Assembly (NCBI GenBank): GCA_964612855.1 | Contig: CAZTDR010000064.1 | Span: 1-13,482, forward strand | Origin: DATIJJ01 sp964612855 | Lineage (GTDB): Bacteria > Pseudomonadota > Gammaproteobacteria > DSM-16500 | DNA length: 13,482 nucleotides | Direction: 5' to 3' | Position numbers and translations under genes: made by a program | Shown: positions 1 to 7,805 of the stretch, in pieces | Position numbering within the stretch: position 1 is the first letter of the stretch | How the letters are laid out: the number at the start of each line of letters is the position of its first letter | Notes under the pieces: model-generated | Told to the model about the DNA's origin: nothing | Databases searched by the model: none | What the model saw: the letters and a program-made list of their open reading frames with translations, nothing else

Positions 1-41
1 TGGTGGATTACGGTGCAAAAAACGCACCTAATCCACCCTAC
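1..41 (+). repeat. REP-like hairpin repeat, copy 1 (may continue left of the window)
   Basis: The outer arms GGTGGATTA (2-10) and TAATCCACC (29-37) pair perfectly. After one unpaired C, inner arms GGTGC (12-16) and GCACC (24-28) pair around an A-rich loop, and the unit ends in CCCTAC. It belongs to the same family as the copies at 525-611, 3043-3086 and 7806-7910. Short, palindromic, intergenic and multicopy units of this kind are typical of REP elements; no RAYT transposase gene is in the window. Confidence 0.8.
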
Positions 42-95
42 ATTTTTTATTAGAAACCGGCTGTGAAAATTTAATACCGATTTACCGGACAGCAG

Positions 96-117
96 TGTGG
101 CACGCCATGCCCCTACG
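96..117. repeat. Second palindromic repeat family, partial copy
   Basis: The segment at 98-116 reads TGGCACGCCATGCCCCTAC. Its reverse complement matches the core GGCATGGCGTGCCA of the longer copy at 7925-7977, and both end in a GTAG-type motif. It lies just downstream of the stop of the small membrane protein gene, so it could also act as a transcript-end hairpin. It is only a partial copy. Confidence 0.5.
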
Positions 118-126
118 AGGGCTGGT

Positions 127-465
127 TTAGGCTCTGACTAATAAAAACACGCCGGTTAAGATAAATACAATGGCAATCATATGCTGCAAGCCGAAGGGTT
201 CATTCCATAAAATATGAGCAAATAAAGCGACCGCCACATAGCTCATTGAGACGCAAGGAAATGCCACTGAAACGGGAATTTTTTTCAACGCAACGATATA
301 AAACATGGCTGAAGTGAAATAGCAAAAGAGGCCTAGGATAATGTAAGGTTGGAAGAGCGGTAATATCGCAGAGTTTGAACCCGGCAGCGTGCCAGTTTTG
401 AGAGCAAGTTGACCACCAACACCGATTAAAATTGCGGTGAATAAACAAGCGTAATAGATTATCAT
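127..465 (-). CDS. Small four-helix membrane protein, SMR/EamA type, ArnE-like
   Basis: The protein is 112 aa with four hydrophobic segments (about residues 4-22, 36-59, 64-86 and 91-110), the size and layout of the small multidrug resistance superfamily. The residue aligned with the essential Glu14 of EmrE is a glycine (G15). The first helix instead has VGGQLALK (16-23), like the VAGQLCQK-type motif I recall from ArnE, and the third has IPVSVAFPCVSMSYV, close to the ArnE/ArnF pattern. Family knowledge therefore favours flipping of an undecaprenyl-phosphate-linked sugar over proton-coupled drug export. A GGGAG ribosome-binding site (471-475) sits 5 nt before the ATG. The gene is divergent from the sugar-phosphate transferase gene at 630. 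The substrate is unknown; a different EamA-type transporter is the main alternative. Confidence 0.8.
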   Translation of the reverse strand: MIIYYACLFTAILIGVGGQLALKTGTLPGSNSAILPLFQPYIILGLFCYFTSAMFYIVALKKIPVSVAFPCVSMSYVAVALFAHILWNEPFGLQHMIAIVFILTGVFLLVRA

Positions 466-524
466 AACGGCTCCCGAATAAAGTCGGGCAGTTTAACATA
501 AGCTGATCACTTTCGCGAAAGATT

Positions 525-611
525 GTAGGGTGGCATGGCGCGTTTTTTTGCGCAGTAATCCCCCTTTGGCGGTGGATTACGGGACAAAAAAGCATGCCTC
601 ATCCACTCTAC
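525..611. repeat. REP-like inverted pair (degenerate), copies 2a and 2b
   Basis: The left unit (525-565) begins GTAGGGTGG and ends AATCCCCC, so it is a reversed family copy. The right unit (571-611) begins GGTGGATTAC and ends in TCTAC. They face each other across 5 bp. Both have drifted: the left reads GGCATGG where other copies have GGATTAGG, and the right has an imperfect inner stem. The pair fills the gap between two divergent genes, so any promoter for either gene must overlap or flank it. Confidence 0.7.
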
Positions 612-629
612 TTTTTTAACTTTATATAA

Positions 630-2051
630 TTGATCGATAAAACAATGCTCCCACGTGGCTTACTCAAAGAATATTCTCAATTTCTCGCCATTTTATTACG
701 TGTAATGGACGTATTCGCTGTCGTTTTGGCGGGATTAGCTGCTTATTATTACAAGTTCGATTCTTTAAGCTTACCGACACAATATCAATTTGCTTTATTG
801 GCCGCCGCTATATTGACCGTGATTGTTTTTTCTTTTTTACGCATTTATGACTCTATCCGGGGGTTAAGTTTTTGGCAGCATATCAGCAAATTAATTCAAG
901 CTGTTTTCCTGACCCTTTTTATTTTGGCAGGTCTTGCTTTCTTAACCAAAACCGGTGAAACCTATTCGCGTTCCTGGTTTCTTTTATTGGGTAGTTTTTC
1001 TTTTGCGTTGTTAATTTTGTTTCGCTGTGTTTTGTTAATCATGCTAAGACTCATGCGCTCGCGCGGTTGGAACGAGCGGCATGTCGTTATTATAGGTGCA
1101 GACGAATTAGGAAAAAAACTATTAGAAACGGTCCAGCAAAAATTGTGGACAGGATTTCATATCGTGGCTGTGTTTGATGATAATGCGGTAAAAAATTCCA
1201 CATCGAGGATTTGCGGTGTACCGGTGATTAAAACACCCGAAAATATCAGCGCCTATCTCAGTCAGCCTGAACAAACCATTGATGAAGTATGGTTAGCCTT
1301 ACCCTTGCATTCAGAAAAGCGTGTCAAAGAAATTTTACATGAATTACGCCATGATACGGTTACTACCCGTTTTGTATTAGATATTTTTGGTTTGGATTTA
1401 TTAAATCATTCGTTGACCAATTTGGCGGGCTTCCCCGTATTAAATATTCGTTCGACACCCATGGTCGGTTTGAATCGAGTGATGAAAGCGATTGAGGATC
1501 GGGTACTTTCAGGTTGTATTTTGTTATTAATTAGTCCCCTTTTGGTCATCATCGCAATTGCTGTCAAACGAAGTTCGCCGGGGCCTATTTTTTATCGTCA
1601 AAAACGGGTGGGATGGAACGGTAAAGAATTTGAAATGCTAAAATTCCGTTCAATGCCGATAAATGCGGAATCGGCTACAGGGCCGGTCTGGGCCACAGCA
1701 AATGAAAACCGGGCCACGTCAGTTGGCACGTTTCTTCGGAAAACCAGTTTGGATGAATTGCCGCAATTTTTAAATGTCTTATTCGGCGATATGTCTATTG
1801 TGGGCCCGCGGCCGGAACGCCCGTGTTTTGTCGAGCAATTTAAAGATGAAATTCCGGGATATATGCAAAAACATTTAGTCAAAGCGGGCATCACGGGTTG
1901 GGCGCAAGTGAATGGTTGGCGCGGCAATACTAGTTTAGAAAAACGCATTGAATATGATTTGTATTATATTGAAAATTGGTCGCTGGCCTTCGATTTAAAG
2001 ATTATTTTTCTAACATTATTTCATGGGTTTATGAATAAAAATGCATACTGA
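630..2051 (+). CDS. wcaJ: Undecaprenyl-phosphate hexose-1-phosphate transferase (WcaJ type)
   Basis: This enzyme transfers a sugar 1-phosphate (usually glucose-1-P from UDP-glucose) to undecaprenyl phosphate, starting a polysaccharide repeat unit at the inner membrane. The 473-aa protein has four N-terminal membrane helices (about 24-41, 52-70, 88-106, 117-139), a Rossmann-like CoA-binding-type domain starting near HVVIIGADELGKK (151-163), a further hydrophobic segment at 292-312, and a C-terminal sugar transferase domain. That domain has YRQKRVG (322-328), KFRSM (338-342), the catalytic Asp-Glu pair in SLDELPQ (D375, E376) and VGPRPERP (391-398). The frame opens directly after a TAA with TTG at 630. 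ATG at 645 is an equally plausible start; neither has a clear ribosome-binding site. The end overlaps galE by 11 bp. The sugar specificity (Glc or Gal) cannot be read from the sequence. Confidence 0.92.
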   Translation: MIDKTMLPRGLLKEYSQFLAILLRVMDVFAVVLAGLAAYYYKFDSLSLPTQYQFALLAAAILTVIVFSFLRIYDSIRGLSFWQHISKLIQAVFLTLFILAGLAFLTKTGETYSRSWFLLLGSFSFALLILFRCVLLIMLRLMRSRGWNERHVVIIGADELGKKLLETVQQKLWTGFHIVAVFDDNAVKNSTSRICGVPVIKTPENISAYLSQPEQTIDEVWLALPLHSEKRVKEILHELRHDTVTTRFVLDIFGLDLLNHSLTNLAGFPVLNIRSTPMVGLNRVMKAIEDRVLSGCILLLISPLLVIIAIAVKRSSPGPIFYRQKRVGWNGKEFEMLKFRSMPINAESATGPVWATANENRATSVGTFLRKTSLDELPQFLNVLFGDMSIVGPRPERPCFVEQFKDEIPGYMQKHLVKAGITGWAQVNGWRGNTSLEKRIEYDLYYIENWSLAFDLKIIFLTLFHGFMNKNAY

Positions 2052-3036
2052 GTCGAGCACAAGAAAACGTATCTTAGTGGTAGGCGGTGCGGGTTATATT
2101 GGTTCGCATATGACGGATTATTTAACCCGCATGGGTTATGCGCCTTATGTGTTGGATGATTTGTCCACTGGACATCGAGATGCTGTTTTAGAGGCATCTT
2201 TTATTCAGGGTAGCCTTGCTGATACTGCTTTATTGGATAACGTGTTTTCTTCTCAGCCCTTTGATGCGGTCATGCATTTTGCATCTTTTATTCAAGTGGG
2301 TGAATCCGTTAAATTGCCTGCCAAATATTATCAAAATAACGTGGCTAATACGCTCAATTTGCTGAGTGCCATGTTGAAGCATCGCGTCAATAAATTCATT
2401 TTTTCTTCCACTGCGGCGGTATATGGCGAGCCGCATTATACCCCTATCGATGAAAAGCATCCTATCAAGCCGATTAACCCTTATGGTTTTTCCAAGAGCA
2501 TGATTGAACAAGTGTTAGCCGATTTAATGCAGGCGCAAGGTTTTCAATATGCGGTATTGCGATATTTTAATGCGGCAGGCGCGGACCCGAATGGGAAATT
2601 AAGTGAGCGGCATGAACCGGAAACGCATTTAATTCCGTTGGTCTTACAAGTGGCAGCAGGGCAACGTGACTCTATTATGGTGTATGGCCAAGATTATCCA
2701 ACACCCGATGGAACGTGTGTGCGGGATTATGTTCATGTCACGGATTTGTGTGATGCGCATTTTAAAGCCTTATCTTTGCTGGAATCCGGTGAGAAGTCCT
2801 GTATTTATAATTTGGGAACAGGGCAGGGTTATTCTGTACAGCAAGTCATTCAAACCGCCCGAGAAGTGACTGGCCATGCGATCCCGGTGGTCTACGGGCC
2901 ACGCCGAGCAGGTGATCCCGCTATCCTAGTGGCAGATGCAAAACGCGCTATGCGTGAATTGAAATGGTGTCCCCGGTATTCTGATTTAAAGACGATTATT
3001 CACCATGTTTGGGCGAATAGTGCAATCAAATGTTGA
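2041..3036 (+). CDS. galE: UDP-glucose 4-epimerase
   Basis: GalE interconverts UDP-glucose and UDP-galactose in the cytoplasm, using bound NAD. The protein is 331 aa, close to the usual 330-340. The NAD-binding motif GGAGYIG is at 15-21, the DDLSTGH segment at 39-45, the active-site serine/threonine stretch SST at 122-124, and the catalytic pair YGFSK gives Y148 and K152. RYFNAAGADP (174-183), VRDYVHVTDL (228-237) and NLGTGQGYSV (257-266) are further family hallmarks. The ATG at 2041 lies inside the end of the preceding transferase gene (11-bp overlap, different frame), which implies translational coupling. With galU and ugd nearby it supplies UDP-sugars for the same polysaccharide. Specificity for UDP-GlcNAc or UDP-GlcA cannot be ruled out without structural comparison, but GalE is the simplest reading. 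Confidence 0.94.
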   Translation: MHTESSTRKRILVVGGAGYIGSHMTDYLTRMGYAPYVLDDLSTGHRDAVLEASFIQGSLADTALLDNVFSSQPFDAVMHFASFIQVGESVKLPAKYYQNNVANTLNLLSAMLKHRVNKFIFSSTAAVYGEPHYTPIDEKHPIKPINPYGFSKSMIEQVLADLMQAQGFQYAVLRYFNAAGADPNGKLSERHEPETHLIPLVLQVAAGQRDSIMVYGQDYPTPDGTCVRDYVHVTDLCDAHFKALSLLESGEKSCIYNLGTGQGYSVQQVIQTAREVTGHAIPVVYGPRRAGDPAILVADAKRAMRELKWCPRYSDLKTIIHHVWANSAIKC

Positions 3037-3042
3037 TTTGAT

Positions 3043-3086
3043 TTGGTGGATTACGATGCAAAAAGCGCATCTAATCACCCTGCATG
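3043..3086 (+). repeat. REP-like hairpin repeat, copy 3, downstream of galE
   Basis: Outer arms GGTGGATTA (3045-3053) and TAATCACC (3072-3079, one C missing) enclose a perfect inner stem, GATGC (3055-3059) with GCATC (3067-3071), around loop AAAAAGC. It starts a few bases after the galE stop, so the hairpin may also protect or end the wcaJ-galE transcript, although no clean U-run follows. It is a single copy here, without an inverted partner. Confidence 0.75.
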
Positions 3087-3149
3087 TTTAAACATGATTA
3101 TTTGCCGTAACCCAACTATAATCGCCGCAAAAACGTTTGTGCCACTCAT

Positions 3150-3179
3150 ATGACATTTCCTCTCTGTCCTATTTATGAT
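3150..3179 (+). promoter_or_regulatory. Candidate sigma-70 promoter for galU
   Basis: ATGACA (3150-3155) and TATGAT (3174-3179) each match the consensus hexamers in five of six positions and are 18 bp apart. This would give a leader of about 38 nt before the galU ATG at 3224. A perfect TATAAT also occurs at 3117-3122 but has no good -35 partner. A separate promoter here would make galU the first gene of its own operon. Confidence 0.5.
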
Positions 3180-3223
3180 ACCATTCGCGCTATTTTAAAT
3201 AGCTAGTATGGAATTTACATAAC

Positions 3224-4102
3224 ATGAAAGTTACCAAGGCAGTTTTCCCCGTGGCAGGGTTAGGAACCCGATTTTTACCGGCTACCAAAGCAAATCCCAA
3301 AGAAATGATGCCCATTGTCGATAAGCCATTGATTCAATACGCAGTTGAAGAAGCGGTAGGGGCGGGTATCACGGAATTAATTTTCGTCACCAGCAGTAGC
3401 AAGCGTGCCATTGAAGACCATTTTGATTCCAATTATGAATTGGAATCAAACCTTCTTGAGCGCGGTAAGTTTGAGCTGCTGGAAATGGTTCGTCGTATTT
3501 TACCTGAAGGCGTATCTTGCGCCTACATTCGTCAAAAATCCCCGCAAGGGTTGGGGCATGCTGTTTTATGCGCACGCCAACTGGTGGGAAATGAGCCGTT
3601 TGCTGTTTTATTAGCCGATGATCTTATTGATGGCGGAGCACAGTCTTGTTTAAGCCAAATGGTCGGTGCTTATGAGACCAAGCAAGCCAGCATTATTGCG
3701 GTACAAAAAATTTCTCAGCTAGAAACTAAAAAATACGGCGTGATTGATGTACCGGCTGCCGCCGATTTATTGACAGCTATTCGCGGCATTGTTGAAAAAC
3801 CTCATCCTAATCATGCACCCTCTAACTTGGGTGTAGTGGGACGCTATATTTTATCACCGCACATTTTTTCTTATCTGGAAAAAACCTCACAAGGATCTGG
3901 GGGTGAAATTCAATTGACGGATGCGATTGCTGCATTATTAAAAGATGAAGCGGTTTATGCCCTGCAATTCAACGGTAAGCGTTACGATTGCGGCAGTAAA
4001 TTGGGTTATCTGCAAGCAACCCTTGCTTACGCGATGCGCCACCCCGAGGTGGGCGAAGATTTTAAATGCTCATTGCGAGAGCTGCTTGAATGCATGATGT
4101 AA
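3224..4102 (+). CDS. galU: UTP-glucose-1-phosphate uridylyltransferase
   Basis: GalU makes UDP-glucose from glucose-1-phosphate and UTP, the precursor used by GalE, Ugd and probably the WcaJ-type transferase encoded here. The protein is 292 aa, a normal length. The nucleotide-binding signature AGLGTRFLPATKANPKEM lies at 11-28, followed by VDKPLIQYAVEEA (32-44), QGLGHAV (108-114), the metal-binding LADD (130-133), EKPHP (191-195), GEIQLTDA (227-234) and YDCGSKLGYL (254-263). All are typical of bacterial GalU. The gene starts after a 187-bp gap holding a REP-like repeat and a candidate promoter. It ends overlapping the next reading frame, so the two are likely translated together. The ribosome-binding site is weak. 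Confidence 0.95.
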   Translation: MKVTKAVFPVAGLGTRFLPATKANPKEMMPIVDKPLIQYAVEEAVGAGITELIFVTSSSKRAIEDHFDSNYELESNLLERGKFELLEMVRRILPEGVSCAYIRQKSPQGLGHAVLCARQLVGNEPFAVLLADDLIDGGAQSCLSQMVGAYETKQASIIAVQKISQLETKKYGVIDVPAAADLLTAIRGIVEKPHPNHAPSNLGVVGRYILSPHIFSYLEKTSQGSGGEIQLTDAIAALLKDEAVYALQFNGKRYDCGSKLGYLQATLAYAMRHPEVGEDFKCSLRELLECMM

Positions 4103-5634
4103 TGCAGAAGCGTTATACGCTCTATGGCATGGCGTTACTGTTCAGCATTATTTTATCGACTGTAGCCGCGCTTAAAACCACAGTCATTAATCCGGATGCG
4201 ATTTGTTATTTATACAGTGCGGATGCGATGGCAAGAGGGTTTTTTGTCGCCACCCATTTATGCAATCAAGCAAAATGGCCGTTTTATTCCATGCTTATTT
4301 TTGGGTTAAGCCACTTAACGGGTTTTTCTTCGTTGACAGCGGCTTATTTGTTAGATGGATTTTTTTCGGCCATTTCAGTTGTTACGTTTATTGCGATTAT
4401 CAGTACTCTCACCTTACGCGCGCGTGTCATTGCATTGTCAGCGATAGTTATTTTATTGGCGCATCAGTTTAATAGCTTGCGTGTGGAAATTGTGCGTGAT
4501 CATGGTTTTTGGGCGTTCTACTTATTGTCACTTTTTTTTCTTTTACAGTATTTTAATGTTAATACCGCTGTGACCCCGCGTCGGCAAGGCATTCTCTATC
4601 AATGGTGTTATGCGATGCTTTGGAGCATCAGTTTAGTGATTGCCGTCTTGTTTCGTATTGAAGGAATTGTTTTTTTAGTTTTATTACCTTGGCTGGTGTT
4701 TTTCGAAAAAAGGACAAATAAGTTCACTCAGTTGGGCCATTTTTTACAACTTAATTTGCTCACTTTATTAGGTCTAATTGCTTTATGTGGTTTGATTTTG
4801 GTGCATCCAGAGCAATTTTTGGGACGATTGCCGGAGATTCAATTTCAATTGTCGCATGGTGTTATGCAAATGATTCAAGCATTCCGCCATCTTGCGCAAG
4901 CCCTCGCGATGCATGTATTAAATGCTTTTTCTGCGCGGGATGCGAATGCAATTGCCATCGTTATGTTATTAGGTTGGTACTGCATCAATGTTTTTACCAG
5001 TGTGTCGCTCGTTTACGCGGGTTTAATTCTGTATGCATGGTGGAAAAAGCTGGCAAATTTTCCTGCATCGAAAGCGCGCATTATCTGGGCTTACGTTATC
5101 ATTAATGTTTTGATCACGTTTGTGTTTCTCATTGATAATCTTTTTTTATCGAAGCGCTATTTAATGGCATTGTCATTGGTGTTGATGCTATGGGTGCCTT
5201 TTGCGTTAGATAACCTGATTCAACAATGGCGCATTCGTCGCTGGCCATTATTGCTCGCCATTGTGTTGATGGGTATATATGGAGCCAGTGGTATTGTAAG
5301 TTTAGGGCATTCTAAACACTATTTACGCGATGCGGGTGATTGGTTAGCTATTCATACGGACAAGCGCAGTAAAATTTACAGCAATGATTTTCAAGTGCTG
5401 TATTATTCACAACATGTGGGCGACGCTATTTTTAAACTCGACAAAACGTTTGCTGATATCAATCAAATCATGCACGATAAATGGCGTCAATATGATTATT
5501 TGGCATTACGATTGAATAAAAGTGATTTGCCACAGAAAAAACTCATCTTAAATGAGATCCGTTTTTTACCCATCAGTGTATTTCAAAATGAAAGAGGCGA
5601 TCAGGTGAGAATTTATCAAGTACCCAATAAATAA
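4090..5634 (+). CDS. Large multi-spanning membrane protein, possible GT-C glycosyltransferase
   Basis: The protein is 514 aa with about ten or more hydrophobic segments and a C-terminal soluble tail of roughly 100 residues (from about 405). I do not recognise a named family. Its shape fits the GT-C (PMT/ArnT-like) enzymes that move sugars from polyprenyl-phosphate donors on the outer face of the inner membrane. The first helix (about 12-29) is followed by a loop NPDAICYLYSADAMARG (34-50) with two aspartates (D36, D45), where GT-C enzymes keep catalytic acids. KWPFYSML (62-69) resembles the W/P-rich segment after that loop. ATG 4090 overlaps galU by 13 bp and has GAGAG-like bases upstream. ATG 4102, in the same frame, would form a TAATG coupling with the galU stop. 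Context (galU before, ugd after) supports an envelope glycan role. A polymerase or other transporter remains possible. Confidence 0.65.
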   Translation: MHDVMQKRYTLYGMALLFSIILSTVAALKTTVINPDAICYLYSADAMARGFFVATHLCNQAKWPFYSMLIFGLSHLTGFSSLTAAYLLDGFFSAISVVTFIAIISTLTLRARVIALSAIVILLAHQFNSLRVEIVRDHGFWAFYLLSLFFLLQYFNVNTAVTPRRQGILYQWCYAMLWSISLVIAVLFRIEGIVFLVLLPWLVFFEKRTNKFTQLGHFLQLNLLTLLGLIALCGLILVHPEQFLGRLPEIQFQLSHGVMQMIQAFRHLAQALAMHVLNAFSARDANAIAIVMLLGWYCINVFTSVSLVYAGLILYAWWKKLANFPASKARIIWAYVIINVLITFVFLIDNLFLSKRYLMALSLVLMLWVPFALDNLIQQWRIRRWPLLLAIVLMGIYGASGIVSLGHSKHYLRDAGDWLAIHTDKRSKIYSNDFQVLYYSQHVGDAIFKLDKTFADINQIMHDKWRQYDYLALRLNKSDLPQKKLILNEIRFLPISVFQNERGDQVRIYQVPNK

Positions 5635-5683
5635 TCTTTTCTGGTTGTCGTGCCTACCTAACAATAAGTGACGGAGAATTGTC

Positions 5684-7018
5684 GTGAATATTACAGTTAT
5701 CGGTGCTGGCTATGTGGGGTTAGTCACAGGCACGTGCTTTGCTGAATTGGGCAACCATGTAACGTGTGTCGATATAAATAAAGAAAAAATTGCGCAATTA
5801 AAAAAAGGCGTGCTGCCGATTTATGAGCCAGGTTTAGATGCCATGGTCGCTTCCAATTTGGCAGAAGGCCGATTGCATTTTGTCGCCTCACTTCAAGAAA
5901 TTTCAACAGAAGCACATGTGATTTTTATTGCGGTGGGCACACCGAGTGATAAAGATGGTTCTGCTGATATGCAATATGTCTTGGAAGCCGCTGACGCAAT
6001 TGGGTCAACTATTCAGCATTATTGTGTCATTGTCGATAAATCGACAGTTCCCGTTGGTGTGGCTGATCAAGTAAAAAATAGAATTCAAGAAGGATTAAAA
6101 AAACGCCAAATTAATACTAAATTTGATGTAGTCAGTAATCCAGAATTTTTGCGTGAAGGTGCTGCGATTGATGATTTTATGCGTCCCGATCGCATTATTA
6201 TTGGGCTTACTTCCAAAAAAGCCAAAGCGATTATGTTAGAACTCTACACGCCTATTTTACGTAATCCTGAAAAAATTTATTTTATGAATGTGAAAGATGC
6301 TGAAATGACAAAATACGTCGCCAATGCGATGTTAGCGACCAAAATCTCTTTTATGAATGAAATGGCTGTTTTGTGCGATCGTTTGGGAGTTGATGTCGAA
6401 AACGTACGTTTAGGTATTGGTTCGGATTCTCGCATTGGTAATTCATTTATTTATCCGGGTTGTGGCTATGGCGGTTCGTGTTTTCCAAAAGATGTAAAAG
6501 CGTTAGTTAAAATGGCGGAATTAAATGATGTCGATCCCCTGATTTTACGCGCGGTAGAAGAAAGGAATTTTCAGCAAAAACGTGTGTTACCTGAAAAAGT
6601 GATGAAAAAATTTGGGAAAGATTTATCGAATTTAGTGATTGCTGTGTGGGGTTTATCGTTTAAACCGGGTACGGATGATATGCGTGAAGCATCGTCCTTG
6701 GTGTTATTGGAACAATTATTGGCGCAAGGGGCAACCATACAAGCCTACGATCCGGTTGCCATGCCGGCTGCAAAAAAAATATTACCGCAGGAATGGTTTA
6801 AATCTAAACGTTTACGCTTAGCCGAGCACCAATATGATGCGTTGAATAATGTAGATGCGTTGGTCCTCGTCACTGAATGGAAGCCTTTTTGTTATCCTGA
6901 TATTGATGCCATGAAAAAATTAATGCGCCAGCATGTGATTTTCGATGGACGTAATCAGTATGATCCAAAGCAAATGAAAGAAGCCGAATTTGATTATTAT
7001 GGTATTGGACGGGTTTGA
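5684..7018 (+). CDS. ugd: UDP-glucose 6-dehydrogenase
   Basis: Ugd oxidises UDP-glucose to UDP-glucuronate with two NAD+, feeding acidic polysaccharide or modified lipid A synthesis. The protein is 444 aa, typical of the family. It has the NAD site GAGYVGLVTG (7-16), IAVGTPS (82-88), STVPVG (120-125), NPEFLREGAA (152-161), the catalytic lysine region EMTKYVANA (K210, N214), and GYGGSCFPKD (261-270) with the nucleophile C266 and D270. GLSFKPGTDDMRE follows in the C-terminal domain. The start is GTG at 5684, set by GGAG at 5673-5676 with 7-nt spacing. It lies 49 bp after the membrane protein gene with no terminator between, so it is probably in the galU operon. Its 3' end overlaps the convergent cysZ-like gene by 22 bp. 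Confidence 0.95.
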   Translation: MNITVIGAGYVGLVTGTCFAELGNHVTCVDINKEKIAQLKKGVLPIYEPGLDAMVASNLAEGRLHFVASLQEISTEAHVIFIAVGTPSDKDGSADMQYVLEAADAIGSTIQHYCVIVDKSTVPVGVADQVKNRIQEGLKKRQINTKFDVVSNPEFLREGAAIDDFMRPDRIIIGLTSKKAKAIMLELYTPILRNPEKIYFMNVKDAEMTKYVANAMLATKISFMNEMAVLCDRLGVDVENVRLGIGSDSRIGNSFIYPGCGYGGSCFPKDVKALVKMAELNDVDPLILRAVEERNFQQKRVLPEKVMKKFGKDLSNLVIAVWGLSFKPGTDDMREASSLVLLEQLLAQGATIQAYDPVAMPAAKKILPQEWFKSKRLRLAEHQYDALNNVDALVLVTEWKPFCYPDIDAMKKLMRQHVIFDGRNQYDPKQMKEAEFDYYGIGRV

Positions 7019-7725
7019 TTGCGGTCTACCCATAGCTTAGTCGCTCCGGCAACAGCCGCCGGTACAATCAGAAAATTTAAAATGGGTATCATGCAAGCGA
7101 TTAAAATTCCCATGCCAAAAGTGAGAGACAAAAGCCGATTTTGCCATAACCAGGCGTGTACATTGGTTAAAGCAATGCGATGATTGTCGGTCGGGTAATC
7201 GAGATATTGCAGGGTCATGAACCAGGCGTTAAACACAAACCACAGCATAGCGGCAAAAATTTGAATAATGGGGACGAAAAAGAAAATCAATAAAACGAGT
7301 GCGCGGGGTAAATAATAGCCGATCAAGGAAAATTGCCTTGCTAAAATACGCGGCGTATCTTTGATGTTTTCCCAAAGTGTTTTTTCTTCCAGTGTCTTGC
7401 CAGTCAGATGAAACTCCACTTTTTCTGCTAAAAAGGCATTGAACGGTGCGGAAATTAAATTAGTGACCGCGACAAACGTGTAAATAAACACGAGAAAAAA
7501 GCCGATAAAAAATATCACCCAAAGAATACCGCCTAACCATTGCAGCCAAGTCGGTAAATGAGCCATGACCCAAAGATGGGCTTCTGCAAAAAAATGTCGT
7601 GCAAGAAAGAAAAAACCGCAAAAAAGAGTGATATTTATGAGCAAGGGAATAATCACAAATCGCTTTATGCCAGGTTGTTTTAATAATTTGAAACCTTCAA
7701 GGAGATAATAAAATCCATTGTTCAT
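6997..7725 (-). CDS. cysZ: CysZ-like / EI24-domain inner membrane protein
   Basis: The protein is 242 aa and resembles CysZ, an inner membrane sulfate permease of about 250 aa in E. coli. Hydrophobic segments lie at about 24-43, 64-88, 140-170 and 200-228. The family-typical stretch SAPFNAFLAEKVE is at 92-104 and YLDYPTDNH at 174-182. No cysteine biosynthesis genes are nearby, so the sulfate role is taken from the family only. The start at 7725 has no strong ribosome-binding site. The gene converges on ugd with a 22-bp overlap of coding ends, so no separate terminator fits between them. A general EI24-domain membrane protein of unknown role is the alternative. Confidence 0.82.
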   Translation of the reverse strand: MNNGFYYLLEGFKLLKQPGIKRFVIIPLLINITLFCGFFFLARHFFAEAHLWVMAHLPTWLQWLGGILWVIFFIGFFLVFIYTFVAVTNLISAPFNAFLAEKVEFHLTGKTLEEKTLWENIKDTPRILARQFSLIGYYLPRALVLLIFFFVPIIQIFAAMLWFVFNAWFMTLQYLDYPTDNHRIALTNVHAWLWQNRLLSLTFGMGILIACMIPILNFLIVPAAVAGATKLWVDRNQTRPIP

Positions 7726-7805
7726 ATAAGATGATTCTTTGTAGTGATAGTAGTGATGCTGCTAGGTTACCAAACCCTCTCCCAACCGTCATCCAAGGAA
7801 TGTAA

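Noticed and set aside
200..595. 131-aa minus-strand open frame
   Set aside because: It overlaps the ArnE-like gene in another frame and runs through the REP-like pair; its Cys/His/Arg-rich composition is typical of a shadow frame.
3117..3122. Perfect TATAAT as galU promoter
   Set aside because: It has no recognisable -35 at 16-18 bp and is about 100 nt from the ATG. The pair at 3150-3179 fits better.
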